Below are positions 61,138-64,000 of a stretch of DNA of 64,000 bases, piece by piece. This DNA comes from DAOSXA01 sp964526835. Lineage in GTDB: Bacteria > Zixibacteria > MSB-5A5 > GN15 > FEB-12. The stretch spans positions 1-64,000 of the forward strand of contig CAZGMK010000007.1 of assembly GCA_964526835.1 (NCBI GenBank). Reading direction: 5' to 3'. The translations under genes were made by a program, and so were the position numbers. Position 1 is the first letter of the stretch. Every line of letters starts with the position of its first letter. The notes below the pieces were generated by a model. It was not told the DNA's origin, made no database searches, and was given only the letters and a program-made list of their open reading frames with translations.

Positions 61138-63159
61138 TTGAGTAGATGCCCACAATGCGATCTTGAAATCCTGTCGGAGCAGGCGAAGTCCTGTGACCGA
61201 TGCGGCGCCGCACTGAATGCAACGACCGGTCTTGCGGGCAACGTTGATGATCGGTCCGAAATAGATCCGGATATGATTGTCTCTGAAGCCCACTACGCCG
61301 AGCCGGGTTTCATCGGCCGAGAGGCTTCGGAGGACCCGCCCGAATTGGTCGAGCTAGAGCCCGACGACCTGGTGGGCGACACCGAGAAGAAAGGGAACAC
61401 TAGCAGTCCGCTGGGAGAGGATCCGCCCGTAGGTAGTGCGGTTGACCCTTCATATTCCAGGACCGAGGACGCTACGGATCAGGGTAGCGATACGGCTGGT
61501 GCGACGACACCTGAACCCTCGCCGCTCCCCGGCCACGGACATGTTTCGCCAGAAGAAAAGGAACAGCTGCTCGACAAACTGGAGAAGGTTTCAACAGGCC
61601 GAATTGCCGCAGAACAGCCGGCGAAGGGCCCGTCAGATCAAGGGCATCCCCCGCACTCGGAGCCGCACTCGCTCATGTCGACGCCCCAGATGGCGCGGCG
61701 CGGCAAGGGCCTTGCCTACTTCTTCCGCAACTACATTCAGTTGGGGGGACGTCCCATATTACGAGAGGGTGACGAGCTGAGTATCGGCGGCCGGCTCTAT
61801 GAACTAAGGCCCCGGAAAATTGATACCCGCTACCTGATTATCGGGTCAGCTGTGCCCGCCCTGATACTGCTGGTAATCATTGCATCGCTGGTAGTCGGTG
61901 GCGGCAATACTGGTTCGGGTGATGTGGTTGGTATAGTCCTGGACGAATACGGCCAGCCGTTTCTTCAGGGTGCGGAAATACACTTGGTTGACCGGGACCT
62001 TCGAGCTACATCGAACGCTCAGGGTTTCTTCGAGTTTGACGATCTCCCGGCGGGCCCATACGAGTTCCGGCTGATGTCCGGAAGGGCTGTGCTGGGACGC
62101 AGCCATGCCACCATAGTCGGCGGGCAAACCTCTACCCTGCTTCTGTTTCCGAACCTGGAGACAGGCCAGACAGATGTACCTCCTGAGAACCAGGAAACGC
62201 CGCAAACCAGCGCCGGTAGCCGGTCAGAGAGAAGATCCCAAACACCGGCCGCCCCTAGCGCAAGAGACAGATCGCAAAGCAGCCGATCACGCTGGGCCAG
62301 CCTGCGTGTGGAGAGCAATGTCCCTAACCCACGCCTGACTATGGACGGCGAGACTCTGGGCCGGGGGAACTCTAAGTACGTCAAGCTCCTGCCCGGCAGC
62401 CATACCTACAGGGTTGATGCGGAGGGCTATGTGGGTGTGGAGGGAACCATCGACCTGCCTCCCGACCAGATAACGACGCTGGGAGTAAGCCTGGAGAAGA
62501 ACGCCCCGACCAACAAGTTGGTTTCCGTGCCTGAAGACAACTATCTTCTGGGAACCGCCGCCTCCTCAGACGGGGATCACGGCGAAGCGATCAGTCGATT
62601 TACCGAGGTGCTCAAAGCGCAACCGAACCGCGCCGAGGCCCGGGAGGCCCGAGCACATTCCTACCTTGCCCTGGGCAATCGCCAGGCGGCCCACCAGGAT
62701 CTTCTCCGCGCCGGACAGATTCGCACGGCGGAAGGTCATTTGAATGTCGCCATTACGAATTTCAACAAGGCCGTGGAGATTGACAAGAACTCACTGGGCG
62801 CCTACCTGGGCCGAGGCGAAGCATACCTGGCCATGAATCAACCATTCGCGGCAGTGGCCGATTTCGATGCTGCCGTCGAACTGGATAACAATAGCTTCGA
62901 GGCTCATTACGGTCTCGGGCGCTCCCGGTATCAACAGCGGCAATTCAAGCGCGCCCTAAAGCACTTCGAGCAAGCGCGCAAGATAGACTCTCAGAGACCC
63001 CACCTGTATCGTTACATGATGCTGTGCCAATTCGCCAACGATGAGTTTGACGCAGTGCAAAACAGCTACGATCGATTCGTTGAGGTCGCATCACCAGATG
63101 AAAGAAACGAGTTCCACAGCGATCCGCAATTCAGTTCGGTGATGAGGGTCATACACTAG
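61138..63159 (+). CDS. Zinc-ribbon / PEGA / TPR membrane protein
   Basis: A 673-residue multidomain protein. The N-terminus holds a zinc ribbon (CPQC and CDRC, residues 4-24), then an acidic, low-complexity linker and a basic segment. One membrane helix (SAVPALILLVIIASLVVGGG) lies near residue 245. Beyond it come a carboxypeptidase regulatory-like beta domain (GIVLDEYGQPFLQGAEIHL), a PEGA domain (ESNVPNPRLTMDGETLGRG) and about four TPR repeats (HGEAISRFTEVLKAQPNRAE, VADFDAAVELDNN). With the ribbon inside, the TPR part would be outside the membrane. TTG 61138 (AGGG upstream) is chosen; ATG 61084 is the alternative. Function unknown. Confidence 0.75.
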   Translation: MSRCPQCDLEILSEQAKSCDRCGAALNATTGLAGNVDDRSEIDPDMIVSEAHYAEPGFIGREASEDPPELVELEPDDLVGDTEKKGNTSSPLGEDPPVGSAVDPSYSRTEDATDQGSDTAGATTPEPSPLPGHGHVSPEEKEQLLDKLEKVSTGRIAAEQPAKGPSDQGHPPHSEPHSLMSTPQMARRGKGLAYFFRNYIQLGGRPILREGDELSIGGRLYELRPRKIDTRYLIIGSAVPALILLVIIASLVVGGGNTGSGDVVGIVLDEYGQPFLQGAEIHLVDRDLRATSNAQGFFEFDDLPAGPYEFRLMSGRAVLGRSHATIVGGQTSTLLLFPNLETGQTDVPPENQETPQTSAGSRSERRSQTPAAPSARDRSQSSRSRWASLRVESNVPNPRLTMDGETLGRGNSKYVKLLPGSHTYRVDAEGYVGVEGTIDLPPDQITTLGVSLEKNAPTNKLVSVPEDNYLLGTAASSDGDHGEAISRFTEVLKAQPNRAEAREARAHSYLALGNRQAAHQDLLRAGQIRTAEGHLNVAITNFNKAVEIDKNSLGAYLGRGEAYLAMNQPFAAVADFDAAVELDNNSFEAHYGLGRSRYQQRQFKRALKHFEQARKIDSQRPHLYRYMMLCQFANDEFDAVQNSYDRFVEVASPDERNEFHSDPQFSSVMRVIH

Positions 63160-63189
63160 GGTTTACAGCAGAGAACGAGGCAACGCAGG

Positions 63190-63480
63190 ATGACCAGAAA
63201 ACTCAACTGCTGGCAGTACAAAAACTGCGGTCGAGAGAGCGGGGGGCTGATGGCTGGCGCTCTGGGCGAGTGTCCGGTCTCATCGGCTATGAAGTACGAC
63301 GGGATGAACGACGGCATCGGGGCGGGACGGGCCTGCTGGATGCTGGCCGGATCAGGCGGTAAGGCTCCTCATGGGCCCGCCCGCGGCTGCTCTCAGTGCG
63401 AATTCTACAAGAGAGTCCTGTTCGAACAAGAAGAGCGAACTCTGTTTCGCTTTGCTTCACGCCAGACCGAGTCAGCCTGA
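63190..63480 (+). CDS. Two-CW domain protein
   Basis: A 96-residue cysteine-rich protein with the paired CW pattern of the two-CW domain: NCWQYKNCGRE near residue 6, ECPVSS, GRACWMLAG near residue 47, and CSQCEFYKRV near residue 67. The Cys residues probably bind metal or form disulfides. There is no signal peptide. It follows the zinc-ribbon/TPR gene by 30 bases, so they may be co-transcribed. Function of the domain is unknown. Confidence 0.85.
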   Translation: MTRKLNCWQYKNCGRESGGLMAGALGECPVSSAMKYDGMNDGIGAGRACWMLAGSGGKAPHGPARGCSQCEFYKRVLFEQEERTLFRFASRQTESA

Positions 63481-63515
63481 AGAAAAACAACGCAAAGGCC
63501 GATAGATCGAATGCA

Positions 63516-63536
63516 GCCCCCGATAAACCCGGGGGC
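63516..63536 (+). terminator. Terminator after the two-CW gene
   Basis: GCCCCCG (63516-63522) pairs with CGGGGGC (63530-63536), loop of 7, followed by CTTCTTGTTT. Confidence 0.7.
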
Positions 63537-63582
63537 CTTCTTGTTTACAGTAGCCGTGGGACGGCCCGCGTCTTATACGAGC

Positions 63583-63611
63583 TTGCCAAGGCAACTTATT
63601 TGGCCTATGTT
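63583..63611 (+). promoter_or_regulatory. Promoter of the last gene
   Basis: TTGCCA (63583-63588) and TATGTT (63606-63611) are 17 bases apart, about 55 bases before ATG 63665. Confidence 0.5.
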
Positions 63612-63664
63612 CGTTGGGTAATGTGGCATCAAACGGAAAGCCCGCAGAACATAGGAGACTCAAG

Positions 63665-64000
63665 ATGAAACGAGCCTTGATCCTGGCCCTCTTCCTGCTG
63701 GCCGCGCCTCTAGTCTCGACAAGCATCGGCGCCGATCAGCAAAACCCTGTCCTCGAGACGATGTTGTACCAGGAGCCATATGTCCCTGATATTGCGACCT
63801 TTCTTCAAATCGGCGGCGCTACGCCGGCCGGAGTGACGTGGGGTGACGGTACAGTGTTCTTCCGATCCTCAGCTTCGGGGGCATCTCAGATCTACCGGAT
63901 CACCGACGAGGGCTGGCCGTACCAGTTGACAGTATTCGAAGACGGCATTGACTTCTTCGTCCTATCGCACGGCGGCGGCATGGGGATTGTCGGGGCCTCA
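63665..64000 (+). CDS. Partial exported protein, S9-peptidase propeller-like
   Basis: The first 112 codons of a gene cut by the window end. ATG 63665 has AGGAG 6 bases upstream. A signal peptide (LILALFLLAAPLVSTSIGA) is followed by PDIATFLQIGGATPAGVTWG and YRITDEGWPYQLTVF, which resemble the N-terminal beta-propeller of S9-family (prolyl oligopeptidase-like) exported peptidases. The catalytic domain would lie outside the window, so the call is tentative. Confidence 0.6.
   Translation, partial: MKRALILALFLLAAPLVSTSIGADQQNPVLETMLYQEPYVPDIATFLQIGGATPAGVTWGDGTVFFRSSASGASQIYRITDEGWPYQLTVFEDGIDFFVLSHGGGMGIVGAS

Overview
The window looks like a chromosomal segment of an uncultured bacterium of the FCB superphylum, perhaps Zixibacteria or a relative. 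I infer this from two GWxTD-domain proteins, paired DUF1573 proteins, a K+-dependent membrane pyrophosphatase, a two-CW protein, moderately high GC and many starts without a clear Shine-Dalgarno. The taxonomic call is an inference, not a measurement.

Left edge (1-1.6 kb): a partial gene of unknown function, a possible small membrane protein, a REP-like palindrome and a tRNA-Tyr with its terminator. This may be the border of an accessory island at the tRNA 3' end.

1.7-30.4 kb: one very long minus-strand surface-polysaccharide locus read from rmlB at 30.4 kb down to an epimerase at 1.7 kb. In transcript order it holds dTDP-rhamnose genes (rmlB, rmlA, rmlD and an rmlC-like gene), a pseudaminic-acid-type nonulosonate block (pseB, pseC, aldo/keto reductase, SpsF-like cytidylyltransferase, class III aminotransferase, pseG, two formyltransferases, PIG-L deacetylase, pseI), then assembly and decoration genes (Wzy-like polymerase, GT9, KpsS-like, GT4, nucleotidyltransferase-kinase fusion, TylF methyltransferase, AsnB-like, Wzx flippase, Wzz, Wzi, GT2, epimerase). 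Many junctions are 1-11 base overlaps, so much of the locus is probably translationally coupled. No PseH acetyltransferase is seen, and the two formyltransferases suggest an N-formylated sugar. A NodU-type carbamoyltransferase with an SxtJ-like membrane protein is transcribed divergently.

32.8-42.4 kb: mostly minus-strand metabolism: pfkB-metH-metF (methionine/one-carbon cycle), tRNA-Phe, a small membrane protein, a ROK sugar kinase and hisS. Between pfkB and tRNA-Phe lies about 750 bases without an ordinary gene. It holds a compact plus-strand unit (promoter, strong ribosome site, 11-codon frame, hairpin, terminator) and further strong RNA stems.

42.6-47.2 kb (plus strand): an exported C1 peptidase, a GlcD-type FAD oxidase, and two tandem DUF1573 proteins. 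The second DUF1573 gene has an in-frame TGA exactly where its neighbour has a cysteine, in a U-G-C context. It is the strongest candidate in the window for an undescribed selenoprotein.

47.3-57.0 kb (minus strand): YIP1 protein, TolC, HlyD/MacA adaptor, ABC ATPase, two MacB-type permeases and two GWxTD proteins, apparently one export module. Then come hppA and a lipoprotein (minus), followed on the plus strand by a zinc-ribbon/PEGA/TPR membrane protein, a two-CW protein and the start of an exported S9-peptidase-like protein cut by the window end.
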